Below, one piece after another: positions 25,919 through 34,951 of a stretch of 64,000 nucleotides of DNA. Within the stretch, counting starts at the first letter, position 1. The number at the start of each line of letters is the position of its first letter. The notes beneath the pieces are model-generated. The model made no database searches and was not told the origin of the DNA. It saw nothing but the letters and a program-made list of their open reading frames with translations. A program made the position numbers and the translations under genes. This DNA is from Persicitalea sp963716085 (GTDB lineage: Bacteria; Bacteroidota; Bacteroidia; Cytophagales; Spirosomataceae), in assembly GCA_963716085.1 (NCBI GenBank), contig OY970288.1, forward strand, positions 3,410,001 through 3,474,000, in the 5' to 3' direction.

Positions 25919-26944
25919 TCAGGATGCGTCGTCGCCCATGAGTTCTACCAGGGGCAGGGTGTGGGGCGAGTATTTGAAAGCAACGCGAAGCATACCAGCC
26001 AAGGGCAGCGCAATGATCGCCCCGCCTATTCCCCAAATACCCCCGAGTATGATAATGGACACAATGCTGAACAGCGGGTTCAAACCTACCGCATTACCTA
26101 CTAAAAAGGGCGAAAGCGCGTAGTTCTCGACCAATTGGGCCACCGTCATGACGCCCACCACAATAAGAAAGGCCGATGGATCGCCCGAAAGTACCGCCAG
26201 AATTGCCGCCAGCCCGCCACCGATAATATTTCCTACGTAAGGCAGGAAAGAAAACAATGCCGCAATGACCGCCAGAAGAATGGGGTACTTTATTCCGCCG
26301 ATCAGAAAACCTATGGCGTATACGAAAGCCAGGGCGGTGATGTCTTTCAACATTCCCCATACGTACTGGCTGGCCGTGTCACGCGCCTGATAGATCAGAT
26401 CATGCGCGAGCTCCTTCCGTCCCGGCTGGACACAGCGGATGATGAACACCTCGATTTCGCGCCGGTGCGAGAGCAGCAGCACGAAATAAACGAACATGAG
26501 CAGGAAGTTTGCCAGCGTACTGGTGAAAGAGCCGAAGAAAGCAGTGAGGTAAGAGCCCAGCTGGCCGACTACCTGGCTGGCTTTTTCAGTCTGCTCGCTG
26601 GGCGCAACGCCAAATTTTTGGTCGATGTACTGTTGTCCCTGGTTAAAAATATCGGCCGCTTTCTGCTCCATTTGGGGCAAATCCTGCGCCAGCAGACTCA
26701 TTTGATAATACAGCAGACCGCCCAGCCCCACAAAGAATAGCAGCAGCAGCAAAGTACATGCTGCCACCGCCCAACTGCGCCCCAGACCTTTTTCGATCAG
26801 CCAGTCTTTGACCGGACTAAATACCATCGCCACAACGACGGCGACAAAAAAAGTGACCAGAAATGATTTGCCAAGAAACATGGCGGCCGGAATGCCGACC
26901 AATACGATTACCCAGCGCGAAACCGAAGCTATATTACTCTTCAT
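25919..26944 (-). CDS. AI-2E family transporter
   Basis: 341 residues, normal for the AI-2E/PerM family. Seven to eight hydrophobic helices, with the central loop (QKAADIFNQGQQYIDQKFG) and the C-terminal part GGIKYPILLAVIAALFSFLPYVGNIIGG and PFLVGNAVGLNPLFSIVSIIILGGIWGIGGAIIALPLAG. Such proteins export small molecules or act as cation antiporters. Divergent spacing suggests its own transcription unit. Confidence 0.9.
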   Translation of the reverse strand: MKSNIASVSRWVIVLVGIPAAMFLGKSFLVTFFVAVVVAMVFSPVKDWLIEKGLGRSWAVAACTLLLLLFFVGLGGLLYYQMSLLAQDLPQMEQKAADIFNQGQQYIDQKFGVAPSEQTEKASQVVGQLGSYLTAFFGSFTSTLANFLLMFVYFVLLLSHRREIEVFIIRCVQPGRKELAHDLIYQARDTASQYVWGMLKDITALAFVYAIGFLIGGIKYPILLAVIAALFSFLPYVGNIIGGGLAAILAVLSGDPSAFLIVVGVMTVAQLVENYALSPFLVGNAVGLNPLFSIVSIIILGGIWGIGGAIIALPLAGMLRVAFKYSPHTLPLVELMGDDAS

Positions 26945-27004
26945 TAAATTGGATTGAGTCTCCGGCTGAGGTAATTAAAACCGTGCCCCAGATAACATTT
27001 CGAC

Positions 27005-28462
27005 CTAGCGCCGTCTGTTCTCATTTTTTTTATTCAGCGCGATGGTCAATCCACCGTATACGTCGACCCCCTGCGCCTTAAAGCGGCCATCACGACTGAA
27101 CACGCCCAGCAAATTGTCCGAACCCAGCACGAACGGCCCCGCCCGCAGTCCGGCCCCCACCGCCCAGCCGCCGTTCTGGCGGATGATGGGAAAAGCCAGC
27201 CCGACCTGCTCCGACTCGAAGCGAGGCGTCACGGCGATCAGCCCCGTCTGCCGGAACTGGGGCGTTGCAGTACGATCGATGGCCTGAATAACGGTCGCGT
27301 TGACGAATATCTTCTCCAAGAGTTTGAGGTCGGCACTCAGGTTGATAGCGGCGGGGGTAGCGATGCTAAACTGCCCGGTGTTGTCCTCCTCCGTCAAGCC
27401 GAATTCGTTTTCCAGTACCCTTCCAAACGCATTGAGGCTGTTCTCGCCCTCACGGGGTGAACTGTAATCGCGCCATTCGTCTTCGGTGATCTGCCGATTT
27501 TGGGCGTCGATCTGGTAGTTTTTCACTTTCTCTCCCTGGTACTTGATGAGTCCGATGTCGGTCACGGAGGCGCTCAGCCGCACACGCGGTATTTCGCCCT
27601 CCTCATCCAGCAGTTCTACAACCAGCCCTGCGTCCCATCCCCAACCCTTGCCGCTGGAATTTTGGCCAAAAAGCCAGCCCGGCGAGAGAAAAGACTCCCT
27701 GGAAGCATCGGTGTAGCCCATCGTCGCCGCAAAGCGATCGACCTGCATGAGGGCGCCGTTTACCGTGGCGGGATCGGGCAACACCCGGTAGTTGAGCTCC
27801 TGGTTCTGCACATAACCACCCGCGTAGCCGAAGTATCGTTTTACGGTGACACCACCTTTGATACGGAGGACATCGTTTTCGGTGAGTACCTGCCCCAGCG
27901 ATGCCGCCCACTCGGAGTAGGCCTGGCTGGTGAGGTTGAATTTGTTCTCAGATTGCGAGGCAAACAGCGCCAATATGCCCAGATCCTGCAAGTTCTGAGC
28001 GTTGGCCAATCCCAGGCGGGCAATGGCCATGAGTCGTTCGGAGGCGTCGGTCACCTGAATGCCGCTCCGCACGCGCGTCATCACCGCCAGGTTGGTCTTA
28101 TCCCCCAACCGGAACGATACCGCCGGGCCGCGCAGTTCGCCGGACAGCGTTCCGTTTTTAGGCTTGCCGTTACGGATTTCCACCAAATCATTCGGGTCGA
28201 GCGGGCGGTCGTTTTTCTGCCGCAATAGGTCGAACATCGAGAAAGGTGCGGCGTAGCGAACGTAATTGTTGTCGAGGTGCAAGCCGCCGGAAAGCAAGTG
28301 CAACTGCGTCGCGTGGCGGTTGTCGGCCAAAAAGGCCGGATTCTGGTAGGCCGCGTAAAACCCACCATTGTACTGCGACGCCAACCCGAGGAATTTTTGG
28401 GATTTGGCTTCCTCGAATAATAAAGCGGCGGAAGCCAGGAGAATCAAACGGAACTTTTGCAT
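27005..28462 (-). CDS. DUF5723 family outer membrane protein
   Basis: 485 residues with a signal peptide (LLASAALLFEEAKSQ). The mature start FLGLASQYNGGFYAAYQNPAFLADNR is typical of DUF5723, a large barrel of Bacteroidota related to PorV/FadL-like proteins. The C-terminal strand VDVYGGLTIALN supports a barrel. Function is unknown. The OmpA gene upstream is in the same direction (95 bp gap), so both may form one envelope unit. Confidence 0.8.
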   Translation of the reverse strand: MQKFRLILLASAALLFEEAKSQKFLGLASQYNGGFYAAYQNPAFLADNRHATQLHLLSGGLHLDNNYVRYAAPFSMFDLLRQKNDRPLDPNDLVEIRNGKPKNGTLSGELRGPAVSFRLGDKTNLAVMTRVRSGIQVTDASERLMAIARLGLANAQNLQDLGILALFASQSENKFNLTSQAYSEWAASLGQVLTENDVLRIKGGVTVKRYFGYAGGYVQNQELNYRVLPDPATVNGALMQVDRFAATMGYTDASRESFLSPGWLFGQNSSGKGWGWDAGLVVELLDEEGEIPRVRLSASVTDIGLIKYQGEKVKNYQIDAQNRQITEDEWRDYSSPREGENSLNAFGRVLENEFGLTEEDNTGQFSIATPAAINLSADLKLLEKIFVNATVIQAIDRTATPQFRQTGLIAVTPRFESEQVGLAFPIIRQNGGWAVGAGLRAGPFVLGSDNLLGVFSRDGRFKAQGVDVYGGLTIALNKKNENRRR

Positions 28463-28557
28463 ATCAATGAATAAAGGGGATAAATATTATGGGATTGTAA
28501 AATCACCGTCGCGACTTGCCGACCAGACGTAGCGTGCTACGTCTCTACGCAGGGTGG

Positions 28558-29283
28558 CTAATTCTCCAATACGACGAACTCCACGCGCCGGTTCAGCGCC
28601 TTGTTTTCTTCGGTGTCATTGGGAGCCACGGGTTTGGTTTGGCCGTAACCCCGGTGGCGCAGTCGGCTGGCTGCAATGTCTTTACGGAGCAGGAAGGAGT
28701 AAATCACCTTGGCGCGGTTCTCGGACAGATATTGGTTGAGCCGAGCATCGCCAACGTTGTCGGTATGCCCGGCAATTTCGATCTTTAGTTTCGGATTGTC
28801 GCGTAGCGTGCGGTAGAGTTTTTGGAGTTCATCCTGGGATTCGGCGCGCAGGTCGTATTTGCTTTGCTCGAAATAAATCTTGTCCAGCTTGATGACATCG
28901 TTGACTTTCAGGTTGGTAAATACCGAATCCTCTCGCTTTTCCATTAAGGCCGTGTATTGATAGAATCCGCAGGTATCACAGGAAACAAGCAGCACTTCCT
29001 CAATCGTGAAGTAGTTTTCCGCCGCCGTTTCCACCGTCACGGTGTCGGAGCGGTACATTTTCACATTGAAATCAGTTTGACCTTTTCGATTGGCTCCCTG
29101 GTAGCGCTCATTGGCAGTGTGCAAAAAAATCTTAAAATCGGCCGGGACTTCGCGGCCTGTTTTGTCATCTACGGCCCTGATGGTGAACAAAGTGACAGGC
29201 TTTTGGGAAGAGACGACCTGCGCAAGAGATGCCTTAACTGAAAGCAAACTGAATAGTACAAGGCAAATCGAGGGGTGGAGCAT
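28558..29283 (-). CDS. OmpA family protein
   Basis: 241 residues from the ATG at 29283, which gives the signal peptide MLHPSICLVLFSLLSVKASLAQ; the longer frame adds ten residues ahead of it. The C-terminal OmpA peptidoglycan-binding domain is clear: KLKIEIAGHTDNVGDARLNQYLSENRAKVIYSFLL, RHRGYGQTKP and NRRVEFVV. The N-terminal domain (KPVTLFTIRAVDDKTGREVPADFKIF) is a beta domain like those in Bacteroidota OmpA proteins. It links the outer membrane to peptidoglycan. Confidence 0.88.
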   Translation of the reverse strand: MLHPSICLVLFSLLSVKASLAQVVSSQKPVTLFTIRAVDDKTGREVPADFKIFLHTANERYQGANRKGQTDFNVKMYRSDTVTVETAAENYFTIEEVLLVSCDTCGFYQYTALMEKREDSVFTNLKVNDVIKLDKIYFEQSKYDLRAESQDELQKLYRTLRDNPKLKIEIAGHTDNVGDARLNQYLSENRAKVIYSFLLRKDIAASRLRHRGYGQTKPVAPNDTEENKALNRRVEFVVLEN

Positions 29284-29425
29284 AGAAGCATCTTGATTAC
29301 ATGATTCAAACAACTAACGACTTTTCGGAGCAAAAAATGATAAAAAACCCTTGAAGTTGAATCTGATACGGGGAATATAGACCCCATATATGGTTCAGGT
29401 ACCTATCATGGCGTTGAGCATATGC

Positions 29426-29433
29426 TATTTTTG
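29426..29433 (+). promoter_or_regulatory. Possible promoter -7 box for the DUF1328 gene
   Basis: TATTTTTG fits TAnnTTTG, about 86 bp before the start at 29519. No matching TTTG at -33. The rest of 29284-29518 shows nothing further. Confidence 0.35.
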
Positions 29434-29518
29434 AACCCCGGAATTTAAAGAAAAAGCGTGGTACAAGCTTTTTATCACAAAGCACCGTTCCCCATTCTCA
29501 ACCAAATCCCCTTATGTT

Positions 29519-29680
29519 ATGCTCAAATGGTCAATCATTCTTATTATCGTAGCGATTATCGCAGGAGTTTTCGGTTTTGGCGGAATTGCGGAAGGTGCCG
29601 CTGACATTGCCAAGATTCTCTTTTACATATTCATAGTGCTATTCGTGTTAAGCCTAATCTTCGGGCGATCGAAATTGTAA
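29519..29680 (+). CDS. DUF1328 small membrane protein
   Basis: 53 residues, MLKWSIILIIVAIIAGVFGF and on through GGIAEGAADIAKILFYIFIVLFVLSLIFG. These are two hydrophobic helices with the conserved G-F-G-G-I-A core of DUF1328 (YtjA-like), normally 50-60 residues. It is an inner-membrane protein, often stress-induced, of unknown function. The start is the second of two overlapping ATGs; the other is out of frame. A strong terminator follows 21 bp later. Confidence 0.9.
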   Translation: MLKWSIILIIVAIIAGVFGFGGIAEGAADIAKILFYIFIVLFVLSLIFGRSKL

Positions 29681-29701
29681 CGATAACTCGGATCTCGTAA
29701 C

Positions 29702-29741
29702 AAAAACCGGGAAAACGATTCAGTTCGTTTTCCCGGTTTTT
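29702..29741 (+). terminator. Strong intrinsic terminator after the DUF1328 gene
   Basis: A perfect 17-bp stem AAAAACCGGGAAAACGA / its complement (29702-29718, 29725-29741) with a 6-base loop and A/T runs on both sides. It could also serve guaA, which ends at 29894 on the other strand. Confidence 0.85.
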
Positions 29742-29893
29742 GTCAAGTACTTAAGTCCAAAATACGCCACCAGGCGCCCGGCTAAGTACCATAGTTTTCT
29801 TCTGACTTAAAGTAAGCTGCATGGTATGGCTTCTTTCAAAGGCACTTAGGTACTTAGGTACTTAGGCACTCAAAGTACTCAGGTACCTCTCCC

Positions 29894-31424
29894 CTACTCC
29901 CACTCAATCGTCGCGGGCGGCTTGGATGAAATATCGTACACCACGCGGTTCACGCCTTTTACGCGGTTGATGATGTCGTTGGAAATCTCGGCTAGAAAAT
30001 CATAGGGTAAATGTGCCCAGTCGGCCGTCATTCCGTCCACGGAGGTAACGGCCCGCAGGGCCACCACGCGCTCGTAGGTTCGTTCGTCGCCCATGACCCC
30101 CACGCTTTGGATGGGCAGCAGCATCGTACCCGCCTGCCAGACCTCATCGTAGAGGCCGCGCCTCTTCAATCCCTCGATAAAAATCGAATCGACTTCCTGC
30201 AAGATGGCGACCCGCTCTGCCGTCACATCGCCCAAAATCCTGATCGCCAGTCCGGGACCGGGAAAAGGATGCCGGCCAAGAATAGAACCGGGCAAGCCCA
30301 GCGTTTTTCCCACCTCCCGCACTTCATCCTTGAATAAAGTATTGAGCGGCTCGACTACTTTCAGGTTCATGAAATCGGGCAGACCACCCACATTGTGGTG
30401 CGACTTGATGGTCGCCGACGGGCCTTTTACCGAAACGGACTCAATGACATCGGGATAAATCGTCCCTTGTCCCAACCACTTCACATCCTGAATCAAGTGT
30501 GCTTCCTGGTCGAACACCTCGATGAAGGTGCGGCCAATGGCCTTGCGTTTGTCTTCGGGATCTTCCAGCCCTTGCAGGGCGGTATAAAACTGCTGAACGG
30601 CATCGACGCCTTTGATATTCAGCCCCATATCCTGGTAGGAATGAAGCACTTCTTCGAATTCATTCTTGCGCAGCAGGCCGTTATCCACAAAAATGCAGTA
30701 CAACTGCTCACCAATGGCGCGGTGTACCAGCGTGGCGGCCACGGTAGAATCCACCCCGCCCGACAACGCCATCACCACTTTATCTTCCCCGATTCTGGTC
30801 TTGCAGCGCCTGCACCGTCGATTCTACGAACGACTCAGTCGTCCAATCCTGATGGCAGCCGCAGATGCCGATCACGAAGTTGTGCAGTAATAGCTTGCCT
30901 TCGGTCGAGTGCGTCACTTCGGGATGAAACTGGATGCCGTAGCTTAGCTCGTTGGCTATTTTGAAAGCCGCCACCTCCACCGAAGGCGTGGAGGCGATCA
31001 CGTGAAAGTTGTCGGGAATGCGCTTTATGGTGTCGGCGTGCGACATCCACACTTGTGATGTTTCGGAAAAGCCAGCCAGCAGCGACGAGTCCTCATCCAC
31101 GATTTCAAGGCGGGCGCGGCCGTATTCGCGGTTTTCGGAAGGCATCACATCGCCGCCCATCATTTGGGCCATGAGCTGTGCCCCGTAACACACGCCCAGG
31201 ATCGGTACTTTATGGCGGAACTGATCCAGGTCGATGCGCGGCGCATCGAGGTCACGTACCGAGCAGGGACTGCCCGAAAGGATGACCCCCTTCACGCCGG
31301 GTGTAAGCTCAGGAATATGGTTGTAAGGATGGATTTCGCAGTACACATCCAGCTCGCGGACGCGCCGGGCGATGAGTTGGGTGTATTGCGATCCAAAGTC
31401 AAGAATGAGGATGCGTTCGGTCAT
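29894..31424 (-). pseudogene. guaA: GMP synthase (glutamine-hydrolysing), one-base frameshift
   Basis: The N-terminal glutamine amidotransferase part (31424-30780) has the Cys in GVCYGAQLMAQ and the His/Glu in QFHPEVTHS. The ATP-pyrophosphatase and C-terminal part (to 29894) has ALSGGVDSTVAATL and RHPFPGPGLAIRILGD. Together they form the normal 509-residue enzyme that makes GMP from XMP. The first part runs into QDQNRGR-stop near 30780. Removing one base at 30792-30794 restores DQIGEDKVVMALSGGVDS, and 1531 bp is one more than a multiple of three. The gene is central to purine synthesis, so an assembly error is likely. Confidence 0.9.
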
Positions 31425-31443
31425 GGTCAGTTTTTGTTGAACG

Positions 31444-31474
31444 CAAAGCTAGTTAGAAGGCACAAAGTTCCAAA
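31444..31474 (-). promoter_or_regulatory. Promoter of guaA
   Basis: Minus strand: TTTG (31474-31471), a 19-base spacer, then TAGCTTTG (31451-31444), about 20 bp ahead of the start at 31424. This is an exact fit to the Bacteroidota consensus TTTG-N19-TAnnTTTG. More CAAA words upstream offer alternative -33 boxes. Confidence 0.65.
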
Positions 31475-31545
31475 GGCACAAAGGCACAAAGTGAGGCGTC
31501 CTGTGGAGCAATGAAGAATGGAGCGGGCAGCTCATTCATCACTCC

Positions 31546-32217
31546 TCATTCATCATTCATCACTCCCTCCTCCCGCACCTGCGTGATGGCTTGCACAAAT
31601 ACCTCGGCGGGTTGAGCGCCAGAGATGCCGTATTGATTGTTGATGACGAAGAAAGGCACGCCGCTCACGCCCATTTGCTGGTAGTGCGCGATCTCCTGCC
31701 GCACGGCGTAGCCGATGTCATCGTCGGCAATGATTTGCTTGATTTTTGCTTCGTCCCAACCATAGGAAGCGAACAAATCAGCCAGTACTTTCGTGTCCTT
31801 CAGGTTTTTGGTGTCGGTGAAGTAGGCTTTCAAGAGCATTTCTTTCGCCTCGGACTTGAAACCCTCCTCCCCCGCCACATGGAGCAACTTGTGCAGCGGC
31901 AAGGTGTTGATGGTGTCGGGAATATCATCGAGCTGGAAGTCGATGCCATCGGCTGCCCCTACCTGCTTGAGATGATCGAACATCTGCCGGATTTTGGCCT
32001 CGTCACCAAATTTTTTGATAAAATACTTTTTACGATCGAGCCCTTCGTCAGGAATGGTGGGATCGAGCTGGAAGGGATGCCAGGTGATCTCGACATCCGC
32101 TGGATTGCCCAGTTGGTCGAGGGCGGCTTCGAGACGCCGCTTGCCCACATAGCACCACGGACAGACGACGTCCGAAACAATATCAACCGTTATTTTATTA
32201 TTCAATGAGGTATCCAT
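31546..32217 (-). CDS. DsbA family oxidoreductase (FrnE-like)
   Basis: 223 residues, cytoplasmic. The active site is CPWC in VSDVVCPWCYVGKRRLEAAL (about 13-32); the second half shows the DsbA-insert helices and GVSGVPFFVINNQYGISGAQP with the cis-Pro (VPFF). It is a FrnE-like 2-hydroxychromene-2-carboxylate isomerase/DsbA-type thiol oxidoreductase. It is a stand-alone gene between guaA and the GMC region. Confidence 0.88.
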   Translation of the reverse strand: MDTSLNNKITVDIVSDVVCPWCYVGKRRLEAALDQLGNPADVEITWHPFQLDPTIPDEGLDRKKYFIKKFGDEAKIRQMFDHLKQVGAADGIDFQLDDIPDTINTLPLHKLLHVAGEEGFKSEAKEMLLKAYFTDTKNLKDTKVLADLFASYGWDEAKIKQIIADDDIGYAVRQEIAHYQQMGVSGVPFFVINNQYGISGAQPAEVFVQAITQVREEGVMNDE

Positions 32218-32446
32218 CAGTATAAAATTGAATTTTCGTATTTATTATCTCAGAGAAACAGGGGGTGATCGCAATTGATTCATCCGGCCGGAGTTGGAAA
32301 TGATCTAGAGCCGGATCAATCTGCTGGAACCATTCTCATGAACTTTACCGATTTTTATTTGACAAAAAATCGTCCGGCATAGCAGCATTTGCATTTATCG
32401 AATGTAATTTTACATTTTCCATTGTTAACCCTATACAATTACCATT

Positions 32447-33047
32447 ATGATGAATAGACGTGAGGCGCTGTCGCGCGTGGCGCTCGTGATGGGCGGCGCT
32501 TTGACAGCCCCGACCATGATTGCCTTCCTGGACGGCTGCAAAACTGAAAGATGCCGCCACCGGGGCCGAGTTTGCCTTTGACCCGGAGCAACTTAATCTC
32601 GTATCGGAAGTAGCCGAGGTCATTATTCCCAAGACCGACACGCCCGGCGCCAAAGACGCCAAAGTGGGCGAGTTTGTGCAGAAGATGCTGAAAGACTGCT
32701 ACTACGAGAAAGATCAAAAGAGCTTTATGGCGGGTCTTTCCAAGCTGGAAGACAAGGACTTCATGAAAGCTTCTGCCGACGAGCGCATCACGCTGCTGAC
32801 CGCCGCCGAGCAGGAGTCGATGGACGAATTGAAGCGCATCGGCGACGAGCGTAGCAAAGCCACGGAAGCGGGCCAAGAGTTCAACGAACCGGGCGTACCG
32901 TTCTTCCGGCTGATGAAAGAACTGACCTTGCTGGGCTATTTCACCTCCGAACCGGGGGCCACTCAGGCGCTGGAATATGTGGCCGTTCCCGGCCGCTACG
33001 ATGGCTGCGTCGACTTGGAGCCGGGGCAGAAGGCCTGGGCAATGTAA
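32447..33047 (+). pseudogene. Gluconate 2-dehydrogenase subunit 3 family protein, one-base frameshift
   Basis: Starts MMNRREALSRVALVMGG (twin-arginine signal) and continues to a lipobox-like IAFLDGCK. The frame then breaks at the A-run 32540-32543. One base fewer gives K-L-K-D-A-A-T-G-A-E-F-A-F-D and the conserved subunit 3 body with SEVAEVIIPKTDTPGAKDAKVGEFV and a C-terminal GYFTSEPGATQALEY. The total is one base over a multiple of three. Subunit 3 proteins accompany GMC flavoproteins and help export and maturation of the dehydrogenase. The partner gene starts 58 bp downstream. Confidence 0.85.
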
Positions 33048-33104
33048 ACGGTTAACAGCCAGAGTCGTTGTCTTCATTTTTCTACCAAAAAGAATAAAAT
33101 CCAA

Positions 33105-34823
33105 ATGAACATAAATTTGAGAGCCAAGCAGCAAGCTACGTATGACGCCATTGTGGTGGGGTCGGGAATTAGTGGTGGCTGGGCGGCCAAAGAGTTGACC
33201 GAGAAGGGGCTCAAAGTCCTGATGCTCGAGCGGGGCCGCGACATCAAGCACGTGACTGATTACAAAACCGCCACGACTCCGCCCTGGGACTTCGACCACC
33301 GGGGTCGCCCAACCACGATGGCCACGGAACAGTATTGGGCGGTCATGCGCACGGGCTACGCGCACAATGAGGAATCGCGCTATCTGTTTGAGAACGATAC
33401 CGAAAACCCTTACAAAGAAACCCGGCGTTTCGACTGGGTCAGGGGTTACCACGTCGGTGGGCGCTCACTGATGTGGGGACGCCAAAGCTACCGCTGGAAC
33501 GAGGAGGATTTCGAGGCCAATGCCAAGGAAGGTCTCGGCACCGACTGGCCCATCCGCTACAAGGATGTGGCACCCTGGTACGATTACGTGGAGAGATTCG
33601 CGGGAATCAGCGGTTCTCGCGAAGGGCTGGACGTACTGCCCGATGGCAAATTTTTGCCCCCCATGCAGCTCAACTGCGTAGAAACCAAGATCAAGGGTGA
33701 CGTAGAGTCGAAGTTTCCGGGACGGAAGCTCATCATTGGCCGCGTCGCACACCTCACCCAGCCGCAGGATTTTCACAGCGAGTTGGGACGAGCCGCTTGC
33801 CAGTTCCGAAATATGTGTAGTCGCGGTTGCCCCTATGGCGCTTACTTCAGCACGCAGTCGGCCACGTTGCCCGCTGCTACCAAGACGGGCAACCTGACTT
33901 TGCTACCCGATTCCATCGTTTCGGAAGTGATTTTTGATGACGAAGCGGGCAAGGCCACGGGCGTGCGCGTCATCAACCAGAATGATCCCGGCGACATCAA
34001 GGAATATTTTGCCAAAATAATCTTCCTGAACGCCTCGGCTATTCCCTCGACCACGATTCTGATGAAGTCCAAGTCGGACCGCCACCCCAACGGACTGGGC
34101 AATGAGAGCGATCAACTCGGCCGCAATATCATGGATCACCACCTGGCCGTGGGGGCTCGGGGCGACGTGGAAGGCTTCGACGATAAATATTATTTCGGAC
34201 GACGGGCCAACGGTCTATACGTTCCCCGTTACCGCAACTGGGGCAACGACAAGCGCGATTACGTGCGTGGCTTCGGCTACCAGGGCGGCGGAGGTCGCGC
34301 CAACTGGGGCCGTGGCGGCGGCATGCCGGGTTTCGGAGCAGAATTCAAAGAAGAAATGACCAAGCCCGGACCGTGGAGCATCAACATGGGCGGCTTCGGC
34401 GAAATGATTCCGAACGCCGACAACCGCTTCACCCTCAGCACCGAGAAGGATAAGTGGGATATGCCCATCGTCGTTTTCGATGCTGCCTACGGCGAGAACG
34501 AAAGGAAAATGCGCCTCGATATGATGAACGACGCCGCCGAAATGCTCGAAGCTTCCGGCGTGAAGAACGTTACTTCCTACAATGATGAGTCGAAAGCACC
34601 CGGTATCGGTATTCACGAAATGGGAACTGCCCGCATGGGTACCGACCCGAAGAATTCGGTACTCAACAAGCACAATCAGGTATGGGGTGCCGAGAATGTG
34701 TACGTAACCGATGGTGCCTGCATGACCTCGGCCTCCTGCGTGAACCCCTCGCTGACGTACATGGCCCTCACCGCCCGCGCCGCCGATCACGCCGTGAGCG
34801 AGTTGAAGAAGATGAACGCTTGA
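33105..34823 (+). CDS. GMC family oxidoreductase, sugar/alcohol dehydrogenase flavoprotein
   Basis: 572 residues. The FAD-binding loop is VVGSGISGGWAAKELTEKG (about 17-35), followed by LERGRDIKHVTDY. The C-terminal domain holds HEMGTARMGTDP and the closing VYVTDGACMTSASCVNPSLTYMALTARAA. It oxidises a hydroxyl of a sugar or polyol; the specific substrate is unknown. It follows the subunit 3 gene and is a paralogue of 38511-40226. A Tat signal is absent here, so export would depend on the subunit 3 partner (family knowledge). Confidence 0.9.
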   Translation: MNINLRAKQQATYDAIVVGSGISGGWAAKELTEKGLKVLMLERGRDIKHVTDYKTATTPPWDFDHRGRPTTMATEQYWAVMRTGYAHNEESRYLFENDTENPYKETRRFDWVRGYHVGGRSLMWGRQSYRWNEEDFEANAKEGLGTDWPIRYKDVAPWYDYVERFAGISGSREGLDVLPDGKFLPPMQLNCVETKIKGDVESKFPGRKLIIGRVAHLTQPQDFHSELGRAACQFRNMCSRGCPYGAYFSTQSATLPAATKTGNLTLLPDSIVSEVIFDDEAGKATGVRVINQNDPGDIKEYFAKIIFLNASAIPSTTILMKSKSDRHPNGLGNESDQLGRNIMDHHLAVGARGDVEGFDDKYYFGRRANGLYVPRYRNWGNDKRDYVRGFGYQGGGGRANWGRGGGMPGFGAEFKEEMTKPGPWSINMGGFGEMIPNADNRFTLSTEKDKWDMPIVVFDAAYGENERKMRLDMMNDAAEMLEASGVKNVTSYNDESKAPGIGIHEMGTARMGTDPKNSVLNKHNQVWGAENVYVTDGACMTSASCVNPSLTYMALTARAADHAVSELKKMNA

Positions 34824-34825
34824 TT

Positions 34826-34849
34826 GGTTGACGGTTGACGGTTGACGGT
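34826..34849. repeat. Short tandem repeat, GGTTGAC unit
   Basis: Three copies of a 7-bp unit (GGTTGAC) directly after the GMC stop codon. Confidence 0.6.
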
Positions 34850-34885
34850 CAAGAACGTCATTTGCAAGAATAGAAATTACTTTGG

Positions 34886-34925
34886 GATGCCTTTGCCTTT
34901 GTTATGGGGCAGAGGCATCTTTTTA
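34886..34925 (+). terminator. Terminator after the first GMC gene
   Basis: GATGCCTTTGCC (34886-34897) pairs with GGCAGAGGCATC (34908-34919) with one mismatch, followed by TTTTTT at 34920-34925. Confidence 0.65.
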
Positions 34926-34951
34926 TAGCGATACCTGCCGTACAATAACTC

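Noticed and set aside
29894..31424. Two-subunit GMP synthase
   Set aside because: The second half lacks a start codon in a suitable place and one base joins both halves into the usual 509-residue protein.
31504..31565. ATTCATCACTC direct repeats near the DsbA gene end
   Set aside because: Simple low-complexity string, lacks the core of repeat R2.
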